This document shows, one piece after another, positions 7,174 to 14,937 of a stretch of 41,291 nt of DNA (position 1 is the stretch's first letter; every line of letters starts with the position of its first letter). The stretch is from Paenibacillus daejeonensis DSM 15491 (GTDB taxonomy: Bacteria > Bacillota > Bacilli > Paenibacillales > Paenibacillaceae): the NCBI RefSeq assembly GCF_000378385.1, contig NZ_KB899663.1:1-41291 (forward strand), in the 5' to 3' direction. A model generated the notes under the pieces. It had not been told where the DNA came from, did not search any database, and saw only the letters and a list, made by a program, of their open reading frames with translations. The position numbers were made by a program, and so were the translations under genes.

Positions 7174-8568
7174 ATGCGGTTTCAGGATGTAACGGGGATT
7201 GCCCGGGATTATTTGTTTGGCGGAATGATTATAGCAGTACTGGGTATCCTCGTCGTTGGCGCAGGATACTTTGTCGTTTATAAGTGGGTATTGAGGGGCA
7301 AACGGACCCTATCGTATGGGAAGCTGGGATTAGGCCTTGTTAGTTTTCTTTATCTATTCGTGGTGATGGGGGCTGTCCTGTTGAACAGGCATCCGGGAGT
7401 GGAGAGTGTGCAGCTCCAGCCTTTTCACTCTTATCGTTTGGCTTGGCATTACTGGTCCGTCAAAGAGTGGCGCAACGTTATCCTAAATATCCTCATGTTT
7501 GTGCCAATTGGTTTTTTGCTGCCGCTCTGGAGTGCGAGACTACGCCGTTTCTGGCTTGCTGGACTACTGGCATTTGGGTTCTCGCTGCTCATTGAGCTGA
7601 CCCAGTTGCTGACGGGCAGAGGGGTTCTGGAAACTGATGACCTGATTGGCAATACCGTCGGGGGGCTGATCGGCTATGGCTTAGGGATGCTGGTGATCCA
7701 TCTGTTCCAACGGAAACGATTAAGTATGGGCAAGGTGGTGGGCTATCTCACTCCTGTATTGATAACGATTGGAGCATTTGGCGGCATATTTGTAGCCTAT
7801 GCGACGCAGGAGTTGGGCAATCTCGGTAGCGCCTACGTCATATCGTATAACACGGATGAAGTGACTATTGCTTCCGAAGTGGAAATGAGCTCTGAGCTAG
7901 CGGAGGTACCCATCTATGCTGTTCATGTAGGCAGCAAGCAAGACACACGTTCTCTGGCAGAAGGATTATTCCAGAGAATAGGAGCTAAACTGGATGAGGC
8001 GGAAATTGATATTTATTATGATTCCGCGCTTTACTACAGCGAAGGACGAGCGCAAAGCGTCTGGGTTGATTTCCAGGGCATGAATTATCGTTACATCCAT
8101 TTTACGCCAATTACCGATGAGGCAGTGGCGGCAGTTGATGCAGATGAAGCACAGGTGAGAGAGGCGCTTATGAAAATGGGGATTGAACTGCCGCTTGAGA
8201 TGATATTCGAGGCGCTGGATGACAGCCGGTATTTATTTACTGCAGACATGCTCCCCGTTGGAGGTTATATATGGCATGGTGACTTCCAAGTTGATTACCA
8301 TACAGACGGTGTAATTAAACGCATCATGAACGACGTTCTGCTCCTCCGCCCATATCGGACAGGGGAGATCATTAGTGAAGCGGAGGCCTATGAACAGCTG
8401 TCAGCAGGACGATTTGTTAGCTGGCGGAGAACCTTTGATAGCCTAACCATTACCGAAGTAAACTTGGATTATGAGATGGATACCAAGGGGTATGTACAGC
8501 CCATCTACCGATTTCATGTTTTGTTTGATGACGAGGAAACCGTTATTAATATCCCAGCCCTGAAGTAG
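7174..8568 (+). CDS. VanZ-domain membrane protein with long extracytoplasmic C-terminal region
   Basis: 464 residues. The N-terminal 200 or so form a VanZ-like membrane domain: several transmembrane segments, QLQPFHSYRLAW, NVILNILMFVPIGFLLPL, and the hallmark RGVLETDDLIGNTVGGLIG. A further segment (VLITIGAFGGIFVAYATQ) leads into about 250 residues rich in acidic side chains, expected outside the cell and not assigned to a family. VanZ is linked to teicoplanin resistance in the vanA cluster, but most VanZ-domain proteins have no proven role. The ATG follows AAAGGATGAGG. The next gene starts 15 bases after the stop, so an operon with the zinc-ribbon genes is likely. Confidence 0.82.
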   Translation: MRFQDVTGIARDYLFGGMIIAVLGILVVGAGYFVVYKWVLRGKRTLSYGKLGLGLVSFLYLFVVMGAVLLNRHPGVESVQLQPFHSYRLAWHYWSVKEWRNVILNILMFVPIGFLLPLWSARLRRFWLAGLLAFGFSLLIELTQLLTGRGVLETDDLIGNTVGGLIGYGLGMLVIHLFQRKRLSMGKVVGYLTPVLITIGAFGGIFVAYATQELGNLGSAYVISYNTDEVTIASEVEMSSELAEVPIYAVHVGSKQDTRSLAEGLFQRIGAKLDEAEIDIYYDSALYYSEGRAQSVWVDFQGMNYRYIHFTPITDEAVAAVDADEAQVREALMKMGIELPLEMIFEALDDSRYLFTADMLPVGGYIWHGDFQVDYHTDGVIKRIMNDVLLLRPYRTGEIISEAEAYEQLSAGRFVSWRRTFDSLTITEVNLDYEMDTKGYVQPIYRFHVLFDDEETVINIPALK

Positions 8569-8583
8569 AGGTGATTACACAAG

Positions 8584-8766
8584 ATGATGAACGCGAGAAA
8601 AACGGAAATCCGCCTAGAGGAATGCAAAGTGTGCAAGGGGCAAATCGCGAGCACAGCTGAAGTCTGTCCCCATTGCGGAGCCCGCTTGAAACCGCCACCT
8701 ACCGTGGTGTTTCTGGTGTTTGTAATCGTAATGCTGGTATTCATTATATTTGTATCTCAACTATGA
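8584..8766 (+). CDS. Zinc-ribbon membrane-anchored small protein
   Basis: 60 residues. An N-terminal zinc ribbon (CKVCKGQIASTAEVCPHCG: two Cys pairs that should bind one Zn) is followed by one transmembrane segment (VVFLVFVIVMLVFIIFVSQ). AGAGGTGAT lies about 10 bases before the ATG. The partner is unknown. Position between the VanZ protein and another Cys-pair membrane protein suggests one operon. Confidence 0.75.
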   Translation: MMNARKTEIRLEECKVCKGQIASTAEVCPHCGARLKPPPTVVFLVFVIVMLVFIIFVSQL

Positions 8767-8788
8767 TGAGCGAAGGAAGAGGACGCAA

Positions 8789-9118
8789 ATGACGTTGACG
8801 GACGACCAAATATTTTACTTATGTCTGATGGGAATATTGCTGCTGATTGGGATATTCTTTTTTCTATCCAAAAAGTTTCCTGGAGTCTCTTACGAAGGTG
8901 AGCTGAATCTAGCAGAAATCAAACATTACTTTTTTAAAAAACATCGTTGCAGGGGTTGTGGTCATGGGCTCAAGCGAAAGAAAGAAAAGGAATTTCTGGA
9001 AGAAGGGTGGACGTGGTTCAGGGACGTATTATCCTATATGAAGCAATACAAAGTCAGCTATTCACTCCAGTGCCCTAATTGCCAGCGTACGTACACAGCA
9101 GAAGATTTCGAGGCCTAA
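8789..9118 (+). CDS. Membrane-anchored protein with zinc-ribbon-like cysteine pairs
   Basis: 109 residues. One N-terminal membrane segment (FYLCLMGILLLIGIFFFLS) is followed by a cytosolic part with CRGCGHG and, about 50 residues later, QCPNCQRTY. These two CxxC pairs could bind one zinc. The family is not recognised. ATG at 8789 is preferred over the upstream in-frame ATG at 8750, because GGAAGAGG at 8775-8782 is correctly spaced and 8750 would overlap the previous gene. It is the third gene of the VanZ/zinc-ribbon run. Confidence 0.7.
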   Translation: MTLTDDQIFYLCLMGILLLIGIFFFLSKKFPGVSYEGELNLAEIKHYFFKKHRCRGCGHGLKRKKEKEFLEEGWTWFRDVLSYMKQYKVSYSLQCPNCQRTYTAEDFEA

Positions 9119-9204
9119 ACCTTAACTTTACTCTGTGCCGAACCGTTAAATACAGAAGGAGCATTATGCATCCAGAATACAACAAGTATGGGGGAAACAT
9201 CAGA

Positions 9205-9810
9205 ATGAAAAAAGCAGCAGGTATCCTGCTCGCGGCAGCGCTTATTGTCTCGGGCTGTGGTGCGAACAATGACTCGTCCGGCAGTGCGAACCAGCAGGGG
9301 GCTAATGCACCAGTAGTGGAGCAGGCTTCCAAAGAGAAGAAGGGCAAGGACGTCCAAATCACACTGCCAGCCGGTATGTTTGAAGGACAAGATATCGATC
9401 AGGTGATCGCAGAGGCCAAGCAGGAGGGCGTCAAGGAAGCAGTCAAAAACGACGACGGCTCGGTTACGTATACGATGTCCAAAGCCAATCACGATGAGAT
9501 GCTTAAGGAGCTAGGGAACGGCATCGCTGATTATGCGGATGAACTGCTGAGCGACGGCTCATTCCCTTCGGTCAAAGACGTGAGCTACAGCAAGGATTAT
9601 AGCGAGTTCACGCTGACGGTTGACAAGGCCGCCTACGAGAGTAGCATGGATGGCTTTGTCACGATGGGCATGGGGATTCAGGGCATGATGTACCAGATGA
9701 TGCAAGGCATTTCGACGGAGGATCAGAAGGTCACGATCCACGTTAAGGATGAGGCAAGCGGCGAAGTGTTCCAGAGTGTTGTTTATCCTGATGCGCTGCA
9801 GAATTCCTAG
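9205..9810 (+). CDS. Secreted lipoprotein of unknown function
   Basis: 201 residues from ATG 9205. A classic lipoprotein signal, MKKAAGILLAAALIVSGCG, gives the lipid-attached cysteine at C18, then an Asn/Ser/Gly-rich linker. The mature part is hydrophilic, with a Met-rich stretch (MDGFVTMGMGIQGMMYQMM) near its middle. No family is recognised. An ATG at 9166 has a better ribosome site (AGAAGGAG) but a short gap, and would add 13 residues before the signal; either may be used. An intrinsic terminator follows at 9848. Confidence 0.72.
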   Translation: MKKAAGILLAAALIVSGCGANNDSSGSANQQGANAPVVEQASKEKKGKDVQITLPAGMFEGQDIDQVIAEAKQEGVKEAVKNDDGSVTYTMSKANHDEMLKELGNGIADYADELLSDGSFPSVKDVSYSKDYSEFTLTVDKAAYESSMDGFVTMGMGIQGMMYQMMQGISTEDQKVTIHVKDEASGEVFQSVVYPDALQNS

Positions 9811-9847
9811 AGGCAGGCTTCAGAATCCAGTGAGGCTCCACAATCTT

Positions 9848-9894
9848 AAGATCGCTAACTGCTTGTTTTCAGGCAGCTGGCGATCTTATTTTAT
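9848..9894 (+). terminator. Intrinsic terminator after the lipoprotein gene
   Basis: Stem AAGATCGC / GCGATCTT with an inner CTGC / GCAG pairing, followed by ATTTTAT. The T tract is short. Confidence 0.65.
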
Positions 9895-10458
9895 GAGATA
9901 AGAAAGTATATGAATTCTGCGATTGGGTGGAGATAGCGGAGGTTCGCTAGGATGGGTGGATATGGCGCATATGTTCCGTTATTGTCTAACTAACCTTTGT
10001 TCCTCTATTTGTCGGCATGCCCGTCACTCGTCCGCAGTAGCGTACCTTTGTTCCTCTATTGGTCCGCATACCCGTCGTCAGCCCACTCTAGCACACCTTT
10101 GTTCCTCTATTCGTCCGAATTCCCGTCATCCGCCTGCTGTAGCGCACCTTTGTTCCTCTATTCGTCCGCATACCCGTCGTCAGCCCACTCTAGCGCACCT
10201 TTGTTCCTTTATTTGTCGGCATGCCCGTCATCCGCCCGCAATAGCGCACCAAGGCAGACACAAGCGGATGAATCTCTGACATTTATCCGTAGGATGATTG
10301 TATACTTATTATCATTTTGTTATCTTTACGAATCGATAGTTTCATACTATGATAGCCATATTATCATTATAATCTCGTAATAGACTGATTTAAGATTCGC
10401 ATGAGGAACACGAATAAAGATGTTATTTTGTTAGATGTAGAAGAAGGAGGTAGCTTAA
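9895..10458. other. Non-coding stretch with a tandem array and an AT-rich leader
   Basis: About 560 bases without a supported gene. The middle holds the five-unit array at 9993-10247. From 10280 to 10440 the DNA turns AT-rich, with TATAAT at 10368-10373 and an inverted repeat ATGATA/TATCAT just before it. This is a plausible but unproven promoter or operator for the AraC gene at 10459. Confidence 0.5.
9993..10247 (+). repeat. Five-unit tandem repeat, 51-bp period (ACCTTTGTTCCTCTATT family)
   Basis: ACCTTTGTTCCTCTATT or a near copy starts at 9993, 10044, 10095, 10146 and 10197, exactly 51 bp apart. Units 1 and 5 share TTTGTCGGCATGCCCGTC. Units 2 and 4 share GTCAGCCCACTCTAGC. Unit 3 is distinct, so the order is A-B-C-B-A. 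Open frames across it (9923-10279 and 9997-10380) follow from 51 being a multiple of 3 and lack ribosome sites. Related copies occur inverted at 27734-27835. Confidence 0.85.
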
Positions 10459-11313
10459 ATGCAAGAATATGAGTATGAATACGCGGATTATATCTATTAT
10501 ACGCCGGGGGAGCTGGACAAGGCTGGCTCGCTGTGGCCGGTGCGGGCGGGGCGGTGCCTAGCCAAGCCGAATTATGAGGTGGGTCCCAAACGGATCGAAT
10601 GCTACAGTGTCCATTGTGTGCAGGAAGGAAAAGTAGAGTTGGACTATGAAGGTGGCCGGATCGAGCTGAGTAAGGGAGATCTGTTCTGCCTGTTTCCAAA
10701 CCGATCGTATCAGTACCGGATGATTCAGGCGGAGCGGCCGCTTGAGATGTCATGGCTGGCCATAGACGGTGACAGGGCGGGGCGGCTGCTGGCGCTGGCG
10801 GGATTATCGGCTGAGGTGCCGTTCCGCAGAGGCGCTCTTACACCGCTGGTGGATGCTTCAGTGGGCTCAATCATTAGTAGGCTGGAGCAGATTCAACGCT
10901 GGCATCCGTCATCCGCTCTTGAGCTGCAAGGGTTGTTGCACGGGGTGTTCGCCAACCTGCTGCAAGAGGAGCCTGCGGATGAGACGGAGCTGGCAGGCTG
11001 GATTCGCAAATGCGAGGAGTACATGATGCTTCATGCCTGTGAAGGCATTACTGTCCGCCAGGTGGCGGATTTTGCCGGGGTACACCGTTCGTATTTTACC
11101 CAAGTCTTTACGAGTCAGACGGGCGTGTCTCCGATCAAGTTCTTGCAGAAAATCCGGATGGACAAAGCCATGGGGCTGTTGCTCACAACCGATGCCTCCG
11201 TAACCGAGATTGGACTTTCACTGGGCTATGCCAATCTGTATGCCTTTACCCGGGCTTTCAAAATGTACTTTCATCAATCGCCGCGGGCCTTACGGCAAAC
11301 ACAGGGATCATAA
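10459..11313 (+). CDS. AraC family transcriptional regulator
   Basis: 284 residues. The N-terminal half is cupin-like (CYSVHCVQEGKVELDYEGG, then LSKGDLFCLFPNRSYQYRM), expected to bind a sugar. The C-terminal 100 residues hold two helix-turn-helix motifs (ITVRQVADFAGVHRSYFTQVF and, in the second, SVTEIGLSLGYANLYAFTRAF), the AraC DNA-binding domain. GGAGG lies 9-10 bases before the ATG. It stands immediately upstream of the YesM/YesN kinase-regulator pair and the transport/glycosidase genes, so it probably helps control that cluster in response to an oligosaccharide; this is inferred. Confidence 0.9.
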   Translation: MQEYEYEYADYIYYTPGELDKAGSLWPVRAGRCLAKPNYEVGPKRIECYSVHCVQEGKVELDYEGGRIELSKGDLFCLFPNRSYQYRMIQAERPLEMSWLAIDGDRAGRLLALAGLSAEVPFRRGALTPLVDASVGSIISRLEQIQRWHPSSALELQGLLHGVFANLLQEEPADETELAGWIRKCEEYMMLHACEGITVRQVADFAGVHRSYFTQVFTSQTGVSPIKFLQKIRMDKAMGLLLTTDASVTEIGLSLGYANLYAFTRAFKMYFHQSPRALRQTQGS

Positions 11314-11368
11314 CTTCCTGCATAATTTGAAAGCGTGTTCATAAAAGCTGAGGCAGGAGTTGTTCACC

Positions 11369-13168
11369 ATGAGAGGGTTTACGTATAGACGCTGGCAGTC
11401 CATCAGTTCCAGCATTCAAGGGAAAATCTTTTTGGCGTTTAGCCTGGTGGCACTACTCTCTATTTTTTCGGTTTCGGGCATTGTGTATGTCAACATGCGC
11501 GAGACGATCAAGTCCAATGCGGTAACCTCGGTATCTGACAGCATCCGTCAAGCTGATGAATCTCTGAATATTATGCTGGAGGAGATTGACCGACTGAACA
11601 CGGTTGTTGTCATTAACAAAAACACAGTTATCGATACGTTGCTCAGTCCTTCGGAGGAAATCAGCCACGAGTGGTTCCAGGAGCAAAAGCGAATTGAAGA
11701 GTTTCTGTCCTCTCTGATTGCCTATAAACCTTACATCAAGCGAATTGCAGTGGTGGCTTTGAACGGGAAGGTTTTTTTCTCCGGTGGCCCCTGGATTGAC
11801 CGGACGTTCCTGGATACCCCGATGATGGACTATATGCTGCGTAATGGCTCGCGCCATGCCTATCTGAAGCAGGAGGGCGGGCCCGAGACGATCTCGGTAG
11901 GACGTGAAATCCGATACGACCATGAAACCATTGGCGTGGTTCTGGTGGATCTGAACTATGATTTCATCCGCAAGACGTATGGGGTGAAGCCGACGGCAGA
12001 CAGCATGCTGTACGTGCTGGATCAGCAGGATGAATTTATTTATCAATCCGACCAGATGCCGGCCTTTGCCCCCTCGGAAACCAAGATTATTGATCTGAGA
12101 CGGGAATATGCGGCCAGTAGCGGAGGCGAGGCTGTTCAGAAAAAAATTGAGGGCAGGCAATATATTGTGGTCAGCCAGCAGTCCGAATACACGGGCTGGA
12201 CAACCTTTGCGCTCATCCCGCTGGATTCGCTGCTTACGGAGTCGGCTAATCTGCGGCGGTTACTGCTGGAGGCGGCGGCCATTGTTCTCCTAATCGTCTT
12301 AGTTGGTTCTCTCAAGGTGTCTTCGCGGATCACGCTGAATCTCCGGCGGCTGCAATCCATGATGATGCTGGTCAAGGACGGCAACCTGACCTTTCCCAAA
12401 AAGGAAATTAAAACAAAGGACGAGGTTGGCCAGTTATACCACGTGTTCATAGGCATGGTGGAGGAGCTGCAGCGGCTGCTTGAAGGGATTCGTGTCAGCG
12501 AGCAGGAGAAGCGCAAGGCCGAGCTGACTGCACTACAGGCACAGGTGAGGCCTCACTTTTTGTACAACGCCTTGAATACAATCAAATATTTGGCCAAGCT
12601 GAATGGCACGCCTAATATTGAGGAGGTGTCCGGCGCTCTCATTGACTTGATGCGCGGCGTATTGGGCAATGCCAACGAATACTTGACAGTGCGCGAGGAG
12701 CTGGAATATGTCCGCAATTACCTGGCCATTGTCAAATACCGCTACATGGAGCCGATTGCGCTAATCGAGCAGATCGACGATCCCGCTCTGCTGAATTGCC
12801 CGATCATCAAATTGACGCTGCAGCCGATTGTAGAAAATGCCGTGCTGCACGGCATTGGCTCGCGGATGGAGGGCTCCGTCACTATTCGTGTGTATGAGGT
12901 GGATGGCGATTTGATGATTGAGGTAGAGGACAATGGCAAAGGCATCTCGGAGGAGCAGATAGAACAGCTGCTCGGTGGACAGGGCGAAATGGGCGATTCT
13001 TCCCGGTTCAGCAGTATGGGCGTCCGCAACGTACATGAGCGAATTACCCGATTATACAAGGAACCATATGGCCTCAAGGTTTATAGCGAAGTAGGGAGAT
13101 TTACAAAGGTTACTATACGATTTCCTAAACTAGGGGAAGCCGTCGCCGAACCGGAGGGGATGAGATAA
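11369..13168 (+). CDS. YesM-like sensor histidine kinase
   Basis: 599 residues, membrane-bound. A first transmembrane segment (residues about 20-40, FLAFSLVALLSIFSVSGIVY) is followed by an extracytoplasmic sensor region (dCache-like, about 40-295) and a second membrane segment (AAAIVLLIVLVGSL). Next come a HAMP-like linker and a His_kinase domain with QVRPHFLYNALN, whose His (about H396) is phosphorylated. The C-terminal ATPase domain has QPIVENAVLHG, EDNGKGIS and SMGVRNVHERI. ATG 11369 has AGGAG 9 bases upstream; the in-frame TTG at 11360 is less likely. The YesN-type regulator gene starts directly after its stop. Such pairs usually sense sugars and switch on the adjacent CUT1 transporter. 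Confidence 0.92.
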   Translation: MRGFTYRRWQSISSSIQGKIFLAFSLVALLSIFSVSGIVYVNMRETIKSNAVTSVSDSIRQADESLNIMLEEIDRLNTVVVINKNTVIDTLLSPSEEISHEWFQEQKRIEEFLSSLIAYKPYIKRIAVVALNGKVFFSGGPWIDRTFLDTPMMDYMLRNGSRHAYLKQEGGPETISVGREIRYDHETIGVVLVDLNYDFIRKTYGVKPTADSMLYVLDQQDEFIYQSDQMPAFAPSETKIIDLRREYAASSGGEAVQKKIEGRQYIVVSQQSEYTGWTTFALIPLDSLLTESANLRRLLLEAAAIVLLIVLVGSLKVSSRITLNLRRLQSMMMLVKDGNLTFPKKEIKTKDEVGQLYHVFIGMVEELQRLLEGIRVSEQEKRKAELTALQAQVRPHFLYNALNTIKYLAKLNGTPNIEEVSGALIDLMRGVLGNANEYLTVREELEYVRNYLAIVKYRYMEPIALIEQIDDPALLNCPIIKLTLQPIVENAVLHGIGSRMEGSVTIRVYEVDGDLMIEVEDNGKGISEEQIEQLLGGQGEMGDSSRFSSMGVRNVHERITRLYKEPYGLKVYSEVGRFTKVTIRFPKLGEAVAEPEGMR

Positions 13169-14800
13169 ATGTTCCGAATTCTGTTAGTTGATGATGAGCT
13201 GCTGGTTCGCAATGATCTTCGCTATCTGCTGGATTACAGCCGCCACGGATTCGAGATTTGCGGCGAAGCCCATGATGGTGAGATGGCGTTATCGATGATC
13301 AAGAGCTCACCGCCGGATATCGCGATTCTTGACGTTAACATGCCGGGGATGAGCGGTGTTGAGCTGAACCGGACGATCAAGGAACACTACCCGTCGGTTC
13401 AAACCATTATGCTCAGTAGCTATGATGACTATGATTATGTCCGGGACTGCCTGAAGGTCGGCTCCATCGATTATCTGTTGAAGCACCGGCTTGATGGAGA
13501 GATGCTCCTGTCCCTGCTGCAGAAGGCGGTGCGAGTGCAGCGGGAAGCTGTGGCTGGAGCCGGGGTGATGGCGGATGGGCCGGCAGTTGTTGAAGAGCCT
13601 CCGGCTTTCCGTGAGGAAGCGATCCGGCAAGGAATTACGGCAATCATTAGGGGCAAGGGGGCGGAGGCAGATGAGCTGCAGGCGGGCGGAGGGCGGCACG
13701 GGTTGTACCCGGAGGCGGCGCTGTATACGGCGGCAACGCTGCAGATCGTCCCATTCTTGCTGCTGACCGAGGCCAATACCGATGTGCAGACAAACCGACT
13801 GGTCCGGCAGGCCGTCGATCTCATGCAGCAGAGTTTAGGTGACATCCGCGAGCGGACGGCGACCTACGTGGAGAACGGACGCATCGCGGTCGTCTTCTCG
13901 TGCCGCGATCGCAGCGAGCACGCAGCCGCTAGCGAAGCGGCGCGAAGTATGAGCAAGCTGAGCCATTCGCTCGAGATGTATCTGAATCTGAAATCGATCT
14001 ACGCCGTCGGCCATGCCTGCGGCAGCCTCGCGAAGCTCGGAGAGAGCTATGCGGCGGCAGAGCGGGCACTCGACGCAAGCAGCGGTCTTAAGACGGGGAG
14101 CGGGAAACGTCACGCCGCGCTCACCATTGAGGAGCAGAAGCAATTGCTGATTGCGATTGAGCGGCTGGATGGTGTGGCAGCCCAGCGTTTGATTGGCAGT
14201 GTGTTCGAGCCTTTGCAGGGGTTGCCACTGCATTCGCACACGGTGCAGGGTATCGTCAGAGAGCTGCTGCAGATCGGAGACAAGGCGTTGAAAAAAGGAA
14301 GCCCGTCTCCGGCGGGAGCGTCGGAAATGGAGCGCCTGCCCTTGCGAAGCGAGCTGAGCCGTCTGAGCACCGTCGCCGAGTTGATGGCGTGGCTACAGTT
14401 GTATTACGACTCGTTGTTGGCGCTGCTCAAGGAGCGCCTGGCGGCAGGCGTGTATTCCCGTCATGTGTCGCAGGCGATTGCTTTCATTCTGGACCGCTAT
14501 ACCACGCATGTCACGCTGGAGCTGGCTGCGGGCTTCATCGGTCTCAATGCATCGTATCTGAGCCGAATCTTCAAGGAAGAAACGAAATCCACGTTCTCTG
14601 AATATGTGAACCGGGTGCGGGTCGATGCAGCCCAAAAACTGCTGGAGAGCGGCCAATATTCAATGAAGCAAATCAGCGATCTGGTCGGCTTCTCCACCCA
14701 TAATTATTTCTTCAAGGTGTTCAAGGAGGCGACCGGCATGACGCCGCAAGCGTATTGGAACCGCTACGGAGCCGGTAAGGGGGCCTCGGAGAAGAGGTAA
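13169..14800 (+). CDS. YesN-like response regulator (REC plus AraC-type DNA-binding domain)
   Basis: 543 residues. The N-terminal receiver domain has LVDDELLVRNDL and the phospho-acceptor in AILDVNMPGMSG (about D55), with Lys in YLLKHR. A long middle region of about 270 residues follows. The C-terminus has an AraC-type double helix-turn-helix (HVTLELAAGFIGLNASYLS and YSMKQISDLVGFSTHNYFF). It starts at the base after the kinase stop, with GGAGGGGAT just inside the kinase end, so translation is coupled. It probably activates the transporter promoter in the 14801-14937 gap. Confidence 0.93.
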   Translation: MFRILLVDDELLVRNDLRYLLDYSRHGFEICGEAHDGEMALSMIKSSPPDIAILDVNMPGMSGVELNRTIKEHYPSVQTIMLSSYDDYDYVRDCLKVGSIDYLLKHRLDGEMLLSLLQKAVRVQREAVAGAGVMADGPAVVEEPPAFREEAIRQGITAIIRGKGAEADELQAGGGRHGLYPEAALYTAATLQIVPFLLLTEANTDVQTNRLVRQAVDLMQQSLGDIRERTATYVENGRIAVVFSCRDRSEHAAASEAARSMSKLSHSLEMYLNLKSIYAVGHACGSLAKLGESYAAAERALDASSGLKTGSGKRHAALTIEEQKQLLIAIERLDGVAAQRLIGSVFEPLQGLPLHSHTVQGIVRELLQIGDKALKKGSPSPAGASEMERLPLRSELSRLSTVAELMAWLQLYYDSLLALLKERLAAGVYSRHVSQAIAFILDRYTTHVTLELAAGFIGLNASYLSRIFKEETKSTFSEYVNRVRVDAAQKLLESGQYSMKQISDLVGFSTHNYFFKVFKEATGMTPQAYWNRYGAGKGASEKR

Positions 14801-14833
14801 AATATGTGGAGTAAATAGTCAAAAATGTGTACT

Positions 14834-14860
14834 CTGACGAGGCTGACGGTGTTCTATAAT
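14834..14860 (+). promoter_or_regulatory. Possible promoter for the sugar-transport operon
   Basis: CTGACG at 14834-14839 and TATAAT at 14855-14860 are 15 bases apart. The -10 is perfect, but the -35 is weak and the spacing short, as expected if an activator such as the YesN-like regulator is needed. Confidence 0.4.
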
Positions 14861-14874
14861 AAATCCACGCCAAC

Positions 14875-14890
14875 AGAAAACGCTTACAGC
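14875..14890 (+). promoter_or_regulatory. CRE-like site (CcpA catabolite repression)
   Basis: AGAAAACGCTTACAGC closely matches the CcpA operator pattern (TGAAAGCGCTTACA-like), with the central CG in place. It is followed by a second partial copy (GCAAACGCTTTAAG). It lies between the possible -10 and the solute-binding-protein start, where CcpA binding would block transcription. Confidence 0.55.
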
Positions 14891-14937
14891 AAACGCTTTA
14901 AGCAAGCGGCGAATTAAAAGTATGGAGGTCTATGCAC

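Noticed and set aside
7174-8568. Glycopeptide-resistance locus because of the VanZ domain
   Set aside because: No vanHAX, vanRS or vanY genes are present; VanZ domains are common in Firmicutes outside resistance clusters.
9923-10380. Open frames of 118 and 127 codons with 17-residue repeats (PLFLYSSAYPSSAHSSA-like)
   Set aside because: The cause is the same: a 51-bp tandem repeat, no ribosome site, two overlapping frames open, and unusual composition.
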